From positions 174,233 through 238,232 of the forward strand of contig JACRJM010000002.1 of the NCBI GenBank assembly GCA_016219965.1: a stretch of DNA of 64,000 nt, given 5' to 3'. This DNA is from Candidatus Schekmanbacteria bacterium (GTDB lineage Bacteria > Schekmanbacteria > GWA2-38-11 > J061). Below the pieces are notes generated by a model. That model was not told where the DNA came from, made no database searches, and was given only the letters and a program-made list of their open reading frames with translations. Position numbers and translations under genes: made by a program. Below are positions 1 through 10,415 of this stretch, one piece after another (position 1 is the stretch's first letter; each line of letters opens with the position of its first letter).

Positions 1-2063
1 GCCATCGCAATACCTGCAGAAGGGCCGTCTTTCGGGATGGCTCCTTCCGGAACATGTATATGGATGTCTATTTTTGAGAAGAATGCTCTATTAAGTCCTA
101 ACATCTTTGAACGAGACCTTAAATAGCTGAAGGCAGCTTGAGCAGATTCCTGCATTACATCTCCAAGTTTCCCTGTAAGGGTTAAACTCCCTTTCCCAGC
201 CATTATGGTAGCTTCGGTAATCAGAAGCTCTCCGCCAAACTCTGTCCATGCAAGCCCCGTTGTTTGTCCTACAAGAAACTCTTTTTCTTTTACACCATAA
301 CGGTATTTCTTGATGCCGAGATATTCCTCTAGATTTTCATCATTAATAGAGAGTTTGACATCTTTTCCCTCTTTGACTATCTTCTTTGCTGTCTTTCTGC
401 ATATCGAGCTTATCTCTCTTTCAAGATTTCTTACCCCGGCTTCTTTTGTATAATGTCTGATTACCCCAAGAATTGCTTCATCTGTGAACTCAAGGTTCTT
501 CCCGGTAAAACCATGCTGATCTAACTGCTTGGTCAAAAGGTATTTCTTGGCAATATTGAGCTTTTCATCTTCTGTATAGCCTGGGATTCTTATAATCTCC
601 ATTCTGTCCTGAAGAGGCTGAGGAATAGCTGTAAGAACATTGGCAGTTGTAATGAACAGTACCTGTGACAGGTCAAAATCAACATCCAGATAGTGATCGT
701 TAAATGTGTCATTCTGCTCCGGATCAAGCACTTCAAGTAATGCTGCTGATGGGTCTCCTCTGAAATCCATAGACATCTTATCTATTTCGTCCATAAGGAA
801 TACGGGATTTTTCGTTCCAGCCTTTTTCATGGACTGGATTATCTTTCCCGGAAGTGCTCCTATGTATGTTCTCCTGTGTCCCCTGATTTCAGCCTCATCA
901 CGCACTCCGCCAAGAGAAATCCTTACGAACTTCCTGTTAAGTGAACGTGCGATTGATTTGGCAAGAGATGTTTTACCAACACCCGGAGGACCTACGAAGC
1001 AGAGAATCGGGCCTTTAAGCTTTTTTACAAGCTTTCTTACGGCTAAAAACTCTATTATTCTTTCTTTTGCCTTTTCAAGGCCATAGTGGTCTTCGTCAAG
1101 AATTATTTCGGCTTTTTCAAGGTCTAAGCGGTCAGGAGTTTTTTTGCTCCAGGGCAGGGATACCAGCCAGTCGAGATAGTTTCTTACTACAGTTCCTTCA
1201 GCCGACATGGGCGGCATCATCTCAAGTTTTTTGAGCTCTCTTGCGGCCTTAGTTTCAACTTCCTGCGGCATCTTCGCTTTTTTGATTTTTTCCCTGAATT
1301 CATCTATCTCAGACTTTCCATCTTCCTGCTGTCCAAGTTCATTTTTTATCGCTCTCATCTGTTCGTTTAACAGATATTCGCGGTTTTTCTTCTGGTCTTT
1401 CGGTTTACTGTGTGCTTTCTTTTCAGAGATCAGTATCTCCATCTCCCGTTCAATAAAATAACAAAGCTTCTGGAGGCGGATAGTCACATCATTGGTCTCA
1501 AGCAGTGTCTGTTTGTCTTTAACTTTAAGAATGGTATGAGCAGCAATTGTGTCAGATAACCTGCCAGCATCCTCTATATTTACTATTGAGGCAAGTGCAT
1601 CAGTAGAAATATGCTTTCTTAATTTTACATATTCTTCAAAAAGCGGGATTACTTTTCTTATCAGGTTTTCCTGTTCGTATGAATAAGTCCCTTCATCAGG
1701 TATGTCGTCTGCAAGTACCTGAAAATAATCTTCACTAGGAATAAATTCTTTTATTCTTACCCTTTTTATTCCTTCAACCAGGATCTTAATGGTTCCATCG
1801 TGAAGTTTTAAGAGCTGGAGGATTTCCCCCTTTGTTCCTATAAGAGAGATGTCAGTTTCTTTTGGTTCATTGACGCTTGCCTGTTTTTGCGTTGAAAGGA
1901 TAATCTGTTTGTTCCTGTTCATCGCTTCATCCAGTGCCTTTACCGATTTTTTTCTCCCCACAAACAGCGGTATTATCATGTGGGGGATGAGCACAACATC
2001 TCTCAAAGGCACCAGCGGATAAATTACATTATCTTCATTCTTTTTGTCTTTTTTAAATATCAT
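1..2063 (-). CDS. lon: Lon ATP-dependent protease (C-terminus beyond window)
   Basis: Cytoplasmic AAA+ serine protease that unfolds and degrades damaged or regulatory proteins. Reading back from the ATG at 2063 gives about 687 residues. An N-terminal substrate-binding domain ([14 protein letters not shown] near the start) and a coiled-coil middle region come first. A Walker A GPPGVGKT follows near residue 358 and a Walker [10 protein letters not shown] near 420. The proteolytic motif GPSAGIAMA lies against the window edge, with the nucleophile Ser near residue 681. The catalytic Lys and last ~100 residues lie outside the window. No strong Shine-Dalgarno precedes the ATG. It is the last gene of the tig-clpP-clpX-lon cluster, all on the minus strand. 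Family identity is essentially certain. Confidence 0.97.
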   Translation of the reverse strand, partial: MIFKKDKKNEDNVIYPLVPLRDVVLIPHMIIPLFVGRKKSVKALDEAMNRNKQIILSTQKQASVNEPKETDISLIGTKGEILQLLKLHDGTIKILVEGIKRVRIKEFIPSEDYFQVLADDIPDEGTYSYEQENLIRKVIPLFEEYVKLRKHISTDALASIVNIEDAGRLSDTIAAHTILKVKDKQTLLETNDVTIRLQKLCYFIEREMEILISEKKAHSKPKDQKKNREYLLNEQMRAIKNELGQQEDGKSEIDEFREKIKKAKMPQEVETKAARELKKLEMMPPMSAEGTVVRNYLDWLVSLPWSKKTPDRLDLEKAEIILDEDHYGLEKAKERIIEFLAVRKLVKKLKGPILCFVGPPGVGKTSLAKSIARSLNRKFVRISLGGVRDEAEIRGHRRTYIGALPGKIIQSMKKAGTKNPVFLMDEIDKMSMDFRGDPSAALLEVLDPEQNDTFNDHYLDVDFDLSQVLFITTANVLTAIPQPLQDRMEIIRIPGYTEDEKLNIAKKYLLTKQLDQHGFTGKNLEFTDEAILGVIRHYTKEAGVRNLEREISSICRKTAKKIVKEGKDVKLSINDENLEEYLGIKKYRYGVKEKEFLVGQTTGLAWTEFGGELLITEATIMAGKGSLTLTGKLGDVMQESAQAAFSYLRSRSKMLGLNRAFFSKIDIHIHVPEGAIPKDGPSAGIAM

Positions 2064-2099
2064 TTTTTTTAGTCTTTCTGTCTTACTGAATGATTAGTA

Positions 2100-3323
2100 T
2101 TAACTTGCTTTTTTGTAAAGGATTATCGGGCTGGTATTATTGTTGATGACATCTTCGTTGATTACACATTCCTCGATAGTTTTTTGAGAAGGAAGTTCAT
2201 ACATGATATCAAGCATTACTGATTCAAGTATTGCTCTTAATCCTCTTGCACCGGTCTTCCGTTTTATAGCTTCTTTAGCAATAGCTTTCAAAGATTCTTC
2301 AGTGAAATGAAGCTTTACACTTTCGAATTCAAAGAACTTCTGGTACTGCTTCAATATGGCGTTCTTGGGTTCAGTAAGGACTTTTATTAATGCGCGTTCA
2401 TCAAGTTCATCAAGAGTTGCCAGCACAGGCAGTCTTCCTACAAATTCCGGTATAAGCCCGTACTTTATAAGATCTTCAGGTTGGCTCTGTGCCAGAAGAT
2501 GACCAATGCTCTTCTTCTCGTTCTTTGTTATTTCACCGGTAAATCCCATAGTCTTTTTGCCGGTTTTTTGTTCTATTATTTTGTCAAGCCCCACAAAAGC
2601 ACCACCGCAGATAAAAAGAATATCAGTAGTGTCCACCTGAATAAACTCCTGGTGGGGATGTTTTCTCCCGCCCTGAGGTGGTACGCTCGCCAGTGTGCCT
2701 TCTATTATTTTAAGAAGTGCCTGTTGCACTCCCTCTCCTGAAACATCTCTTGTTATTGAAGGACTTTCTGTTTTCCTGCTTATCTTATCAATTTCATCTA
2801 TATATACGATTCCTTTTTCAGCTTTGCTCACATCATAATCTGCTGATTGGAGAAGCTTAAGAATGATGTTTTCTACATCCTCGCCTACATATCCGGCCTC
2901 AGTGAGAGTGGTTGCGTCAACTATTGTGAAAGGAACGTCGAGAATCTTTGCCAGAGTCTGGGCAAGGAGAGTCTTACCTGAGCCAGTTGGGCCAATGAGA
3001 AGAATATTGCTTTTTGTAAGCTCTATGTCATCATGCTTACCCTTGGCATTTATTCTCTTATAATGATTATAAACAGCAACTGAGAGAATCTTCTTTGATC
3101 TTTCCTGGCCTACGACATATCTGTTCAGGATATCATTTATCTCTTTTGGTTTGAGAAGCTTGTAGCTTTGTTTTATCTCTTCTTCGCCAAGGTCTTTTTC
3201 AATTATTTCACTGCAAAGCTCAATACATTCATCGCAGATGAAAGCTGATGGGCCGGCAATTAATTTTTTTACTTCACCCTGGCTTTTATTACAGAACGAA
3301 CAAAAATGACCATGTGTCGACAT
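2100..3323 (-). CDS. clpX: ClpX, ATPase subunit of ClpXP protease
   Basis: AAA+ unfoldase that recognises tagged substrates and feeds them to ClpP. The 407-residue length is typical. The N-terminal C4 zinc finger is intact (Cys8, Cys11, Cys30, Cys33). Walker A GPTGSGKT is at about 111-118, Walker [10 protein letters not shown] near 172-180, and the sensor-2 region GARGLR lies near the C-terminus. It sits 17 nt downstream of clpP and 36 nt upstream of lon, so the three are probably co-transcribed. Nothing unusual was seen in the key residues. Confidence 0.98.
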   Translation of the reverse strand: MSTHGHFCSFCNKSQGEVKKLIAGPSAFICDECIELCSEIIEKDLGEEEIKQSYKLLKPKEINDILNRYVVGQERSKKILSVAVYNHYKRINAKGKHDDIELTKSNILLIGPTGSGKTLLAQTLAKILDVPFTIVDATTLTEAGYVGEDVENIILKLLQSADYDVSKAEKGIVYIDEIDKISRKTESPSITRDVSGEGVQQALLKIIEGTLASVPPQGGRKHPHQEFIQVDTTDILFICGGAFVGLDKIIEQKTGKKTMGFTGEITKNEKKSIGHLLAQSQPEDLIKYGLIPEFVGRLPVLATLDELDERALIKVLTEPKNAILKQYQKFFEFESVKLHFTEESLKAIAKEAIKRKTGARGLRAILESVMLDIMYELPSQKTIEECVINEDVINNNTSPIILYKKAS

Positions 3324-3340
3324 GAATCGCTCCTGAAAAG

Positions 3341-3925
3341 TTACTTACGTTTGTGGATAATGTCGTCAATGATTCCGTATTCTAAAGCTTCTTTTCCACC
3401 CATGAAAAAATCCCTGTCAGTATCATTCTGGATTTTTTCAGGAGACTGTCCTGTGTGCTTGACTAATATGTTATTAATAGTGTCACGGATACGAAGAATT
3501 TCCTTGGTTTGAATTTCAATATCTGTTGCCTGCCCCTGAGAACCTCCTAAGGGCTGATGTATCATTATTCTAGCATTGGGAAGGGCAAACCTTTTCCCCT
3601 TTTCCCCTGCGGCAAGAAGTACAGCGGCCATACTTGCAGCCTGCCCCATGCATATGGTTGATACAGGACATTTGATATACTGCATTGTATCATAAATCGC
3701 CAGCCCTGAAGTTACCACTCCTCCCGGGCAATTTAAATAAAGGTGTATCTCTTTAGTTGGATCTTCACTTTCGAGAAAAAGGAATTGGGCAATTACAATA
3801 TTTGCGAGCTGATCATTGATCCCTGTGCCTATAAAAATGATTCTGTCTTTGAGCAGCCTTGAATAAATGTCGTATGATCTTTCCCCGCGGCTCGTCTGTT
3901 CGACAACGATAGGAATAAGCGTCAT
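3341..3925 (-). CDS. clpP: ClpP, proteolytic subunit of Clp protease
   Basis: Serine peptidase that forms the tetradecameric chamber working with ClpX. I chose the ATG at 3925 rather than an upstream ATG at 3976. It gives the family-typical start [16 protein letters not shown] and has a good ribosome site (GGAGAA, 6 nt before the ATG). That makes 194 residues. The catalytic triad is visible: Ser98 in GQAASMAA, His123 in MIHQPLGG and Asp172. It lies between tig and clpX in the same orientation. Confidence 0.98.
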   Translation of the reverse strand: MTLIPIVVEQTSRGERSYDIYSRLLKDRIIFIGTGINDQLANIVIAQFLFLESEDPTKEIHLYLNCPGGVVTSGLAIYDTMQYIKCPVSTICMGQAASMAAVLLAAGEKGKRFALPNARIMIHQPLGGSQGQATDIEIQTKEILRIRDTINNILVKHTGQSPEKIQNDTDRDFFMGGKEALEYGIIDDIIHKRK

Positions 3926-3995
3926 GTTATCTTCTCCATCATCTTGAGAGAGTGTTTTCATATAATGAGGCAACAACCATTTTGGTTAGAGTCTG

Positions 3996-5267
3996 CTAGA
4001 TATTAGAATAGCCCAGTAAAAAGTTCAAGACCTTTTCTTCCAGAAGCCTATCCTTTAAATATTCAAGCACTCCGTTCTTTTCGTATATGCCCCTTATTTG
4101 CTGAGGATCTTTTTTATAAAGGTCAGCATGTTTTTTAATTTCTTGATCAACATCAGCGTCTTCTATTTTTATAACTTCTAATGATGATAATTTTTCAATT
4201 ATGAATCTTGTTTTGACTGCTCTTTCAGCTTCACTCCTTATTTCGTTTATAAACTTTATCACTTCTTCTTTGTTGAGGTGAGAGATGCTTTCACCTCTCT
4301 GCTTTAGATTTTCTTCCCAGTTATGAACCATCATTTCTGTTTCCTGTTCAACAAGTGATTTTGGAGGTGTGAAAGGATTCTGTTCTATAAGCTTTGTAAT
4401 AAGTTCCTGCTTGCTGTCTCTTAGCGCTATTTCTTCTTTTGCTTTTAGCAGCCTTTTCCTTATATCGTCTTTGAGCTCAGCCATAGTGTTGCCGTTTCCC
4501 ACGTCCTTTGCAAACTCATCATCTATGGCAGGCAGGATTTTTTCTTTCAGTTCTTTAACACTAATTCTAAAAAGAGCTTTTTTCCCAGCAAAATCCTTCT
4601 GCCCGTGTGTTTCCGGATAAGTGATGGTTATATCCTTGTTCTCGCCGGGTTTCATTCCAAGCATTTCTTTTTCGAGTTCCGGCAAAAGCTCTCCTTTTCC
4701 AAGCGTTGCCTTTGCCTCCTTTACCGGTTCAGGAAGGTCTTTCCCTTCCATTTCCCATTTGAAATCGAATATGATTTCATCACCTTCACGTGCCTCTCTG
4801 TCTCCGGCAGATTTTAACTCAGCGTGATCGATTCTCAGTTTTTCGATTGTCTCGTCAACTTCGCTTTCCTCTATTTTAACTTCTTTTTTTTCTACTTTTA
4901 TATCTTTATAGTTTTGCAGATTGAGTTCTGGTTTGACCTCAGCTGTTATTATAATATTTAAAGGCTCTCCTTCTGTGAGAGCGCATTCTTCAACTGCATA
5001 CTGTCCTATAATTTCAAGTTTTTTTTCTGATATTGCCTCTTCGCAGGCCTTTGGCACGATGTTTTTTAAAACCTCAGACTCAATGGCCTCCTTGTAGTGC
5101 AGTTCAACGAGCTTGCGAGGAGCTTTTCCCTGTCTGAATCCTTTAATTCTGGCTGCGGCGCTCACTTTTTTTATTGCGCTGTTAAATTCGGTTGATACCC
5201 TTTCTGCGGGTATCCCGATTTTAAGTTTCCGTTTACAATCTTCAACCTCAGTAAGTTCTATTTGCAT
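3996..5267 (-). CDS. tig: Trigger factor, ribosome-associated chaperone
   Basis: Peptidyl-prolyl isomerase and chaperone that binds the ribosome exit tunnel. The ATG at 5267 is preferred over an in-frame TTG at 5282, because an AAAGGGA site lies just before it; this gives 423 residues. The N-terminal ribosome-binding domain carries the signature region GFRQGKAPRKL. A PPIase/FKBP domain follows (around 160-245, with EGDEIIFDF), then a long alpha-helical C-terminal chaperone domain. tRNA-Leu is immediately upstream. The order tig-clpP-clpX-lon is the classical one and links folding with degradation. Confidence 0.97.
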   Translation of the reverse strand: MQIELTEVEDCKRKLKIGIPAERVSTEFNSAIKKVSAAARIKGFRQGKAPRKLVELHYKEAIESEVLKNIVPKACEEAISEKKLEIIGQYAVEECALTEGEPLNIIITAEVKPELNLQNYKDIKVEKKEVKIEESEVDETIEKLRIDHAELKSAGDREAREGDEIIFDFKWEMEGKDLPEPVKEAKATLGKGELLPELEKEMLGMKPGENKDITITYPETHGQKDFAGKKALFRISVKELKEKILPAIDDEFAKDVGNGNTMAELKDDIRKRLLKAKEEIALRDSKQELITKLIEQNPFTPPKSLVEQETEMMVHNWEENLKQRGESISHLNKEEVIKFINEIRSEAERAVKTRFIIEKLSSLEVIKIEDADVDQEIKKHADLYKKDPQQIRGIYEKNGVLEYLKDRLLEEKVLNFLLGYSNI

Positions 5268-5298
5268 TTTTTTCCCTTTCAAAAAAGATAGTCATCAT

Positions 5299-5378
5299 TG
5301 CGAAAGGGGGGAGTCGAACCCCCATGGTTGCCCACTGGATCCTAAGTCCAGCGCGTCTGCCAGTTCCGCCACTTTCGC
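5299..5378 (-). tRNA. tRNA-Leu (anticodon TAG)
   Basis: The minus strand folds as a cloverleaf: acceptor GCGAAAG pairs with CTTTCGC, discriminator A is at 5299, and the T arm is GGGGG-TTCGACT-CCCCC. The anticodon stem CTGGA/TCCAG encloses loop CTTAGGA, giving anticodon TAG (reads CUA). CCA is not encoded. It sits 32 nt upstream of tig. Confidence 0.95.
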
Positions 5379-5455
5379 ATTCCGTGCATATTAAAGGTTT
5401 TTCATGCGATTTGTCAAATTTTACAAACTAATAACTGTTTAGGCCTGTAATCCAT

Positions 5456-5483
5456 TTGATAATATTTTCTTATAAACTATACA
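5456..5483 (+). promoter_or_regulatory. Possible sigma-70 promoter for the msrAB gene
   Basis: TTGATA (5456-5461), a 16-nt spacer, then TATACA (5478-5483), about 67 bp upstream of the methionine sulfoxide reductase start. The hexamers are close to consensus but AT-rich background makes chance matches easy. Confidence 0.4.
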
Positions 5484-5550
5484 TAAATATTAAGAGGATG
5501 TGAGTTGATGATTTTTTTGACGCTTTGCAGGATTTGAGGAGGAGAGGACT

Positions 5551-6630
5551 ATGAAAAACTTTTTTCTGATAATGGCTATGGTTTTATTGATTGTAGGCGG
5601 TTGTTCTAATAGTGAAAGCATAGATAAAAAGGAGGTGACTGAAGTGAACGGTCAGACAAATTTAGAAAAAGCAACCTTTGCGGGAGGTTGTTTTTGGTGT
5701 ATGGAGCCCCCATTTGAAAAACTAAACGGCGTAGTTCAGGTTTTAGCAGGTTATACAGGCGGGCGCGTGGGAAATCCAACCTATGAACAGGTTTCTTCAG
5801 GCACTACAGGACACTATGAGGCTATTCAGATTGTTTATAATCCAGTTAAAATATCGTACCAGCAGATTCTGGATGTCTACTGGAAACAGATTGATCCTAC
5901 AGATGGAGGAGGCGCTTTCGTTGACAGAGGTTCGCAATATATGTCTGCAATATTTTACCATAACGATGGGCAGAAACGTCTTGCAGAACTTTCTAAGGCT
6001 AAGCTTGAATCGTCCAGGATTTTTGACAAACCTATTGTCACAAAGATAATAAAATTCGAAGCTTTTTACAAAGCGGAAGATTATCACCAGGACTATTACA
6101 AGAAAAGTCCATTGCGATATCAGGTATATAAGGCAGGTTCTGGACGTGAAGAAACTCTAAAGAAAATATGGGAAAAAGCAGGAACTAAGATGGATTATAA
6201 GAGGCCTTCTGATGATCAACTTAAAAAAGAGCTTTCACCTCTTCAATACAAGGTAACACAAGAGTGTGCGACTGAACATGCTTTTGACAACGAATACTGG
6301 AATAACCACAGGGAAGGGATATATGTTGATGTTGTTTCCGGTGAACCTCTCTTCAGCTCAAAAGATAAATTCGATTCGGGAACAGGCTGGCCGAGTTTCA
6401 CCAAGCCTCTTGAACCAGATAATGTTGTAAAGAAAGATGACAGAAGCATGTTTATGGTGAGAACTGAGGTGCGTAGCAAAAATGCAGATTCGCATTTAGG
6501 CCATGTGTTTCCCGATGGGCCTGCGCCAACCGGACAGCGCTATTGTATAAATTCCGCTTCCATAAGGTTTATCCCAAAGGAGGATCTTGAGAAGGAGGGT
6601 TACGGACAATACAAGAAACTTTTCGAGTAG
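5551..6630 (+). CDS. msrAB: Fused MsrA-MsrB peptide methionine sulfoxide reductase, lipoprotein
   Basis: Repairs both S- and R-methionine sulfoxide in oxidised proteins. At 359 residues it has an N-terminal lipoprotein signal with lipobox VGGC (lipidated Cys18), so the enzyme should be membrane-anchored and periplasmic. The MsrA domain (about 40-200) has the nucleophile motif GGCFWC (Cys47). The MsrB domain (about 222-355) has GTGWPSF and the catalytic Cys in [11 protein letters not shown]. The paired CxxC zinc motifs of many MsrB proteins are absent, as in the zinc-free class. A strong GGAGGAGAGG site precedes the ATG. A perfect hairpin terminator follows the stop codon, so it is probably monocistronic. 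Confidence 0.95.
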   Translation: MKNFFLIMAMVLLIVGGCSNSESIDKKEVTEVNGQTNLEKATFAGGCFWCMEPPFEKLNGVVQVLAGYTGGRVGNPTYEQVSSGTTGHYEAIQIVYNPVKISYQQILDVYWKQIDPTDGGGAFVDRGSQYMSAIFYHNDGQKRLAELSKAKLESSRIFDKPIVTKIIKFEAFYKAEDYHQDYYKKSPLRYQVYKAGSGREETLKKIWEKAGTKMDYKRPSDDQLKKELSPLQYKVTQECATEHAFDNEYWNNHREGIYVDVVSGEPLFSSKDKFDSGTGWPSFTKPLEPDNVVKKDDRSMFMVRTEVRSKNADSHLGHVFPDGPAPTGQRYCINSASIRFIPKEDLEKEGYGQYKKLFE

Positions 6631-6653
6631 ATGTAAAGTAACCCAGAAAATTG

Positions 6654-6697
6654 AAAAATCAGGCCTAGTGACAGTTACATCACTAGGCCTGATTTTT
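6654..6697 (+). terminator. Strong bidirectional rho-independent terminator
   Basis: An 18-bp perfect inverted repeat (AAAAATCAGGCCTAGTGA with its complement) around an 8-nt loop, flanked by A- and T-runs. It lies between msrAB (plus) and the minus-strand tRNA-Lys, and can stop transcription from both. Confidence 0.93.
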
Positions 6698-6705
6698 TAT
6701 ATTAT

Positions 6706-6778
6706 TGAGCCGCACTGGAATCGAACCAGTAACCTAAGGATTAAGAGTCCTTTGCTCTACCAATTGAGCTAGCGGCCC
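6706..6778 (-). tRNA. tRNA-Lys (anticodon CTT)
   Basis: Acceptor GGGCCGC pairs with GCGGCTC (one G-U pair) with discriminator A. The D arm is AGCTCAATTGGTAGAGC and the T arm is CTGG-TTCGATT-CCAG. Anticodon stem AAGGA/TCCTT encloses loop CTCTTAA, so the anticodon is CTT. The gene is 73 nt without CCA. Confidence 0.95.
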
Positions 6779-6852
6779 GAAGCTTAAAAAAAGTTGCTCT
6801 CTTATCTAACCGACTCAGCTCATTTGTCAATAGAATTTGTCCTGAGTGTGCT

Positions 6853-7245
6853 TTAAGGAACTCTCTCTCCTGCAACAGTGTTTGAATATGGAGAATATAG
6901 GACTCCCGCTACAGCTCTTACTTTATAATAAAAAATATTTTCTGTTTGAGCTGTTCTATCTACATATTGGGTTATCCCGCTGCTGACTGTGCCTACAGTT
7001 ATATATGGTCCGGTGAATATGTCGGCGCGCACTATTTCATAACCAGTTACTATCCCTGGGTCCTGAGGAGATTGTATCCAGTTAAGCTGAAAGCCATTGC
7101 TTACAATTTTAAGCCTTAATCCTGCAGGCGCATCTGGTGCAATTTTTATTTTTTCCTCAACTGCTGTTTTGTTTAATCCTTCTGCGCATGCATAAAAACT
7201 TAGCAAAATAAAAATTATAGTCACAGTAAATGGAATACGTTTCAT
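6853..7245 (-). CDS. Small secreted fibronectin type III domain protein
   Basis: A 130-residue protein with an N-terminal export signal ending ILLSFYAC, where Cys20 could be a lipidation site although the -3 residue (Phe) is not ideal. The rest is a single fibronectin type III-like fold (about 38-128), with PDAPAGLRL at the start, GYEIVRADIFTGPY in the middle and FYYKVRAV near the end. A GGGAG site precedes the ATG. It is downstream of the multicopper oxidase on the same strand but separated from it by a terminator. Such single-domain proteins usually mediate surface or partner contacts; its partner is unknown. Confidence 0.75.
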   Translation of the reverse strand: MKRIPFTVTIIFILLSFYACAEGLNKTAVEEKIKIAPDAPAGLRLKIVSNGFQLNWIQSPQDPGIVTGYEIVRADIFTGPYITVGTVSSGITQYVDRTAQTENIFYYKVRAVAGVLYSPYSNTVAGERVP

Positions 7246-7274
7246 GATATATCTCCCACAGCATATTTTTAATG

Positions 7275-7312
7275 ACCAAAAAAAAGAGGGCTGCTCTGGG
7301 AAACAGCCCTCT
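7275..7312 (-). terminator. Terminator after the multicopper oxidase
   Basis: On the minus strand AGAGGGCTG and CAGCCCTCT form a 9-bp stem with a 10-nt loop, followed by a run of T residues, just beyond the oxidase stop codon. Confidence 0.9.
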
Positions 7313-7330
7313 CTACTTTGTATCGGTTAC

Positions 7331-9787
7331 TTAGAAATCAATTCCTCCGTCAAAGAGTCCTATATAGCTTCTGTTGCCAACGGCAGATGGATTTATAGTT
7401 ACATAGTCAGGCCTCATCATCTCATCATCCTCGTGATCTATGATGTGGCAGTGAAATACGTAACCATAACCGTTGTTAGGATCGAAGGGGTAATACAAAG
7501 ATGTAATATCTGCAGGTGCTGCCGGTATTGACATATCAGTGGGTGACCATCTTACCACTATGCGCGTTACCTCTCCCGGATACATTATAACCGTATCTTT
7601 CCATCCCTCTTCGTGAGCCTGCGGCGGAGTTGGCGTGCCCTTCATATATACAGGCCTTGCGTTGCTCTTCATTACAGCCCTGACATCAGGATTACCACCT
7701 AAGTACTTGGTAACGGAAGGCTTCCCGAATGTATCCAGAGCACTCCACGGCATTCCTGTGTTATAGTCTGCCGGTGGACCAAAGCCTCCAATGAATGTGC
7801 CCGGAGCGAAAGGTAGACCGGTCATAGGATCGATAGCGCTGCTTCCCGGGAACAGGGAATTGTATAGTTTATTGTAACTGATGACATTGAATTTCTGACG
7901 GCTTACAAGCTGGAACTGAACGAGGTGAAGATGAAGGGGATGGGCGTCTGCTGTTAAATTGATGACGTCCCATACCTCGGTCTCCCCCTCCTGGGGCATT
8001 TCAGATAAGTAGCTTGTTCCGGATATATTGGGTGTGAAATCAGGTCTCACCCCATTGGTAAATCTATCTATGGCTCTTGAAAGACCTGACAATTCAGTAT
8101 TGTTTACCAGTATGTCAAGCGGACCACCGGGCCCCATGACCTCGTTGAGTGTAAGCTGGCGTACCTTATGTACGTTTTGACCAATGCCGGTTTCAACAAT
8201 AGCAGGACCTTTGGGAGTGCCGGGCAGACGTACTATAGGAGGAATCGGGTTAGTCACACTTGGATCACCGCGAAGCTTTATACCGGAAGCAGGATCATAG
8301 CTTGTATCAGCAACAGGTGCTCCAATGAAGAATTTCACTATCTGACCAATAGTCGTGGTAGTTGGGTACACGCCATTTGGATAAGGAGTCTTAGCTGTGT
8401 TTCGCAAAACAAGCTGGCCGGAGAAAGCGGGATTCGCTGCCCGCCATGCCGGGTCGTTAAAGTCAATTATTACATCATACCGCTCACCTGGCATAATCAG
8501 GAGTTTCTTCAGACCGGGTCCATTAGGATCGATTTTAACCGGTGCATCGAGGTAACCGCCGTCAGTTCCAATAATCCACATAGGAGGTCCCATTTTACCG
8601 GTAACCATGTCAACCAGAAAAAGGTCGTAGGTACGGGCATTGGAACCGTTGAGGAAAAGGAAACGGTATCGCTTTGAAGGTATAGGCGCTGCAGCGGTTC
8701 CGATTGTAGGCCATACTTTACCGTTTACTACGATGGTATCTCCGGTGAACTCAGGGACCCAAAAAGGATGATCGGGGTTAATGGGTATATTCGGAAAATA
8801 AAGTTGTCCATTAGTATCGAACATCCTGTCCTGAAGTACCAACGGTATTATTGTTTCACCACCAAGGTCATGCCAGCCCAAGCCTGCAGGAAGATTATAA
8901 CCCTTCCCTGATAGAGTATCAAAAGCATCGGAGATAAGATAACCGCCTGCCAGACCAGCGTAAACATTAAGGCGTGTGACACCCATTGTATGGTCGTGGA
9001 ACCAGATGTTTGAAGCTTCCTGTGTGTTTGGGTACCGATATATTGAACCGGGGAAAGTTGCCCATGTATTGGCAGCAGTGTATTCATAAATCTTCCCGTC
9101 TGTTGTATTAAAGTAGCGGTCACCTAAAATACCTGACGCAGGGTGTGAAGCAGCCTGCATAAGAGAGCCGGCACCTGTGTAATATGACATCCCAAAATAG
9201 TTCCCGTCGCTTGTAAACCAGTTGTCCGGACCTCCGTCAAGCTGTGGTGGTACCTCGCCGCCGTGCAGATGTGCCACTGCCGGAATTGGGCCGGCATAGT
9301 TAGTCATCTGAAGTCCCTGTCCCAATGGGTCAGCCCAATGCAGTGTCAGGTCAGTGGAGCTTTTCCATGCTTCTACCATGCTTGTGGCTGTATCACCAAG
9401 TTTGTTGACATAAGTTACCTCTGTCGGTGTTCCCCTCTTGGCAAGTATTACAGGGCCAATGTATGATGGGATAGGAATTGTCTGAGATGGTCCGGGTACC
9501 TGCTCGGGGAGAAGATATCCCCAAACCCATGTACCATTGTAAGCCCCCGTTGCAGGTATGAACCCTGTAGGCATTACAGAAGATTGAAATTCAGTCATCT
9601 GTAGTTCCAGTGAATTTGCCCCGGTAATATAAGGGGTAGGCAGAGGATCAACCCACTTTTTTATGGAGCTTCCGGGCAATGGTGTTCCTTGCAGAGCGAA
9701 TGAAAAATTTATACTAAATGTAGATAAAGTGAAAAAGCATAGTGCAAAAAGTATTACTAAATAAGTTAGAATCTTATTTTTTTGCAT
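7331..9787 (-). CDS. Multicopper oxidase, CotA/bilirubin-oxidase type, secreted
   Basis: Copper enzyme that couples one-electron oxidation of a substrate (phenols, bilirubin-like compounds, or metals such as Mn or Fe) to reduction of O2 to water. The ATG at 9787 is chosen because a GGGGGAGGT site precedes it; an in-frame ATG lies at 9805. That gives 818 residues with a clear N-terminal signal peptide. All four copper-binding blocks are present: HLHGGEVPPQLDGG, WFHDHTMG, HPLHLHLVQF and the C-terminal HCHIIDHEDDEMM, whose Met is the type 1 axial ligand. It is longer than CotA (about 510 residues), with extra loops between domains. A terminator follows it. The natural substrate cannot be read from sequence. 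Confidence 0.93.
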   Translation of the reverse strand: MQKNKILTYLVILFALCFFTLSTFSINFSFALQGTPLPGSSIKKWVDPLPTPYITGANSLELQMTEFQSSVMPTGFIPATGAYNGTWVWGYLLPEQVPGPSQTIPIPSYIGPVILAKRGTPTEVTYVNKLGDTATSMVEAWKSSTDLTLHWADPLGQGLQMTNYAGPIPAVAHLHGGEVPPQLDGGPDNWFTSDGNYFGMSYYTGAGSLMQAASHPASGILGDRYFNTTDGKIYEYTAANTWATFPGSIYRYPNTQEASNIWFHDHTMGVTRLNVYAGLAGGYLISDAFDTLSGKGYNLPAGLGWHDLGGETIIPLVLQDRMFDTNGQLYFPNIPINPDHPFWVPEFTGDTIVVNGKVWPTIGTAAAPIPSKRYRFLFLNGSNARTYDLFLVDMVTGKMGPPMWIIGTDGGYLDAPVKIDPNGPGLKKLLIMPGERYDVIIDFNDPAWRAANPAFSGQLVLRNTAKTPYPNGVYPTTTTIGQIVKFFIGAPVADTSYDPASGIKLRGDPSVTNPIPPIVRLPGTPKGPAIVETGIGQNVHKVRQLTLNEVMGPGGPLDILVNNTELSGLSRAIDRFTNGVRPDFTPNISGTSYLSEMPQEGETEVWDVINLTADAHPLHLHLVQFQLVSRQKFNVISYNKLYNSLFPGSSAIDPMTGLPFAPGTFIGGFGPPADYNTGMPWSALDTFGKPSVTKYLGGNPDVRAVMKSNARPVYMKGTPTPPQAHEEGWKDTVIMYPGEVTRIVVRWSPTDMSIPAAPADITSLYYPFDPNNGYGYVFHCHIIDHEDDEMMRPDYVTINPSAVGNRSYIGLFDGGIDF

Positions 9788-9805
9788 GAGACCTCCCCCA
9801 ACCAT

Positions 9806-10265
9806 TTTTTTGTTTATTTTTTTTAATTAATTACCAAACAACCTAAAAAATAGTTTTAGCCTCACCTCCTTTCATTATTCATTCTTGTTTTTTAAATATA
9901 GCATCACTAACGCACAAATTACTTTGCAATAGACATTACTAATATCTAAAGTATTAAACTTTACTATTATGGTCATCTAGCAAATGATATGCCAATAGAT
10001 CATAGTTAATAAAATTAATGGATTAATATATTGAATATTATAGATATTTTTGTTGCGCCGCAGGCAGATTATCTGGTTTGCTGGCATTGATTATAATTAG
10101 AAAAATGTTCAGAATTAAGAACATTTTTTTTGGCTGTTTCATTATATTATTGAAAGAAAAGGGAATAACTGCATTGGTGCTGTTCAGTAATCCGACACTC
10201 TTGGACATTTTTTACACTGATTAAGTATGCTATAATTATTATCAATGCATATCAGCTTCAATCAT
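9806..10265. other. Gene-free AT-rich gap between oxidase and tRNA array
   Basis: A 460-bp stretch without a supportable gene. It should hold the oxidase promoter on its left side; a GGAGGTGAGG ribosome-site-like string occurs near 9870 on the minus strand but no start codon follows at proper distance. The only clear structure is the hairpin at 10102-10128. Confidence 0.6.
10102..10128 (-). terminator. Probable terminator of the tRNA array
   Basis: AAAAATGTTC and GAACATTTTT form a 10-bp stem with an 8-nt loop. On the minus strand it lies about 140 bp beyond the last tRNA and ends in a T-rich tract. The stem is AT-rich, so its strength is uncertain. Confidence 0.6.
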
Positions 10266-10339
10266 CGCGCCCGGCAGGATTCGAACCTGCGACCTGCGGC
10301 TTCGAAGGCCGACGCTCTATCCAGTTGAGCTACGGGCGC
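10266..10339 (-). tRNA. tRNA-Arg (anticodon TCG)
   Basis: Acceptor GCGCCCG/CGGGCGC with discriminator G, T arm GCAGG-TTCGAAT-CCTGC, anticodon loop CTTCGAA giving TCG. The outermost anticodon-stem pair (27-43) is a T-C mismatch; the other four pairs are intact. Confidence 0.93.
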
Positions 10340-10415
10340 ACTAACAAGGTCATGCTGGTTTTGGCTATTCTTTAGGATAATAAATGATATTGAAGGATGT
10401 ATTTATAAATAAAAG

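Noticed and set aside
706-1461. Plus-strand open frames at 706-1086 and 1207-1461
   Set aside because: They run opposite the lon gene, which is clearly coding on the minus strand; no family resemblance or ribosome site.
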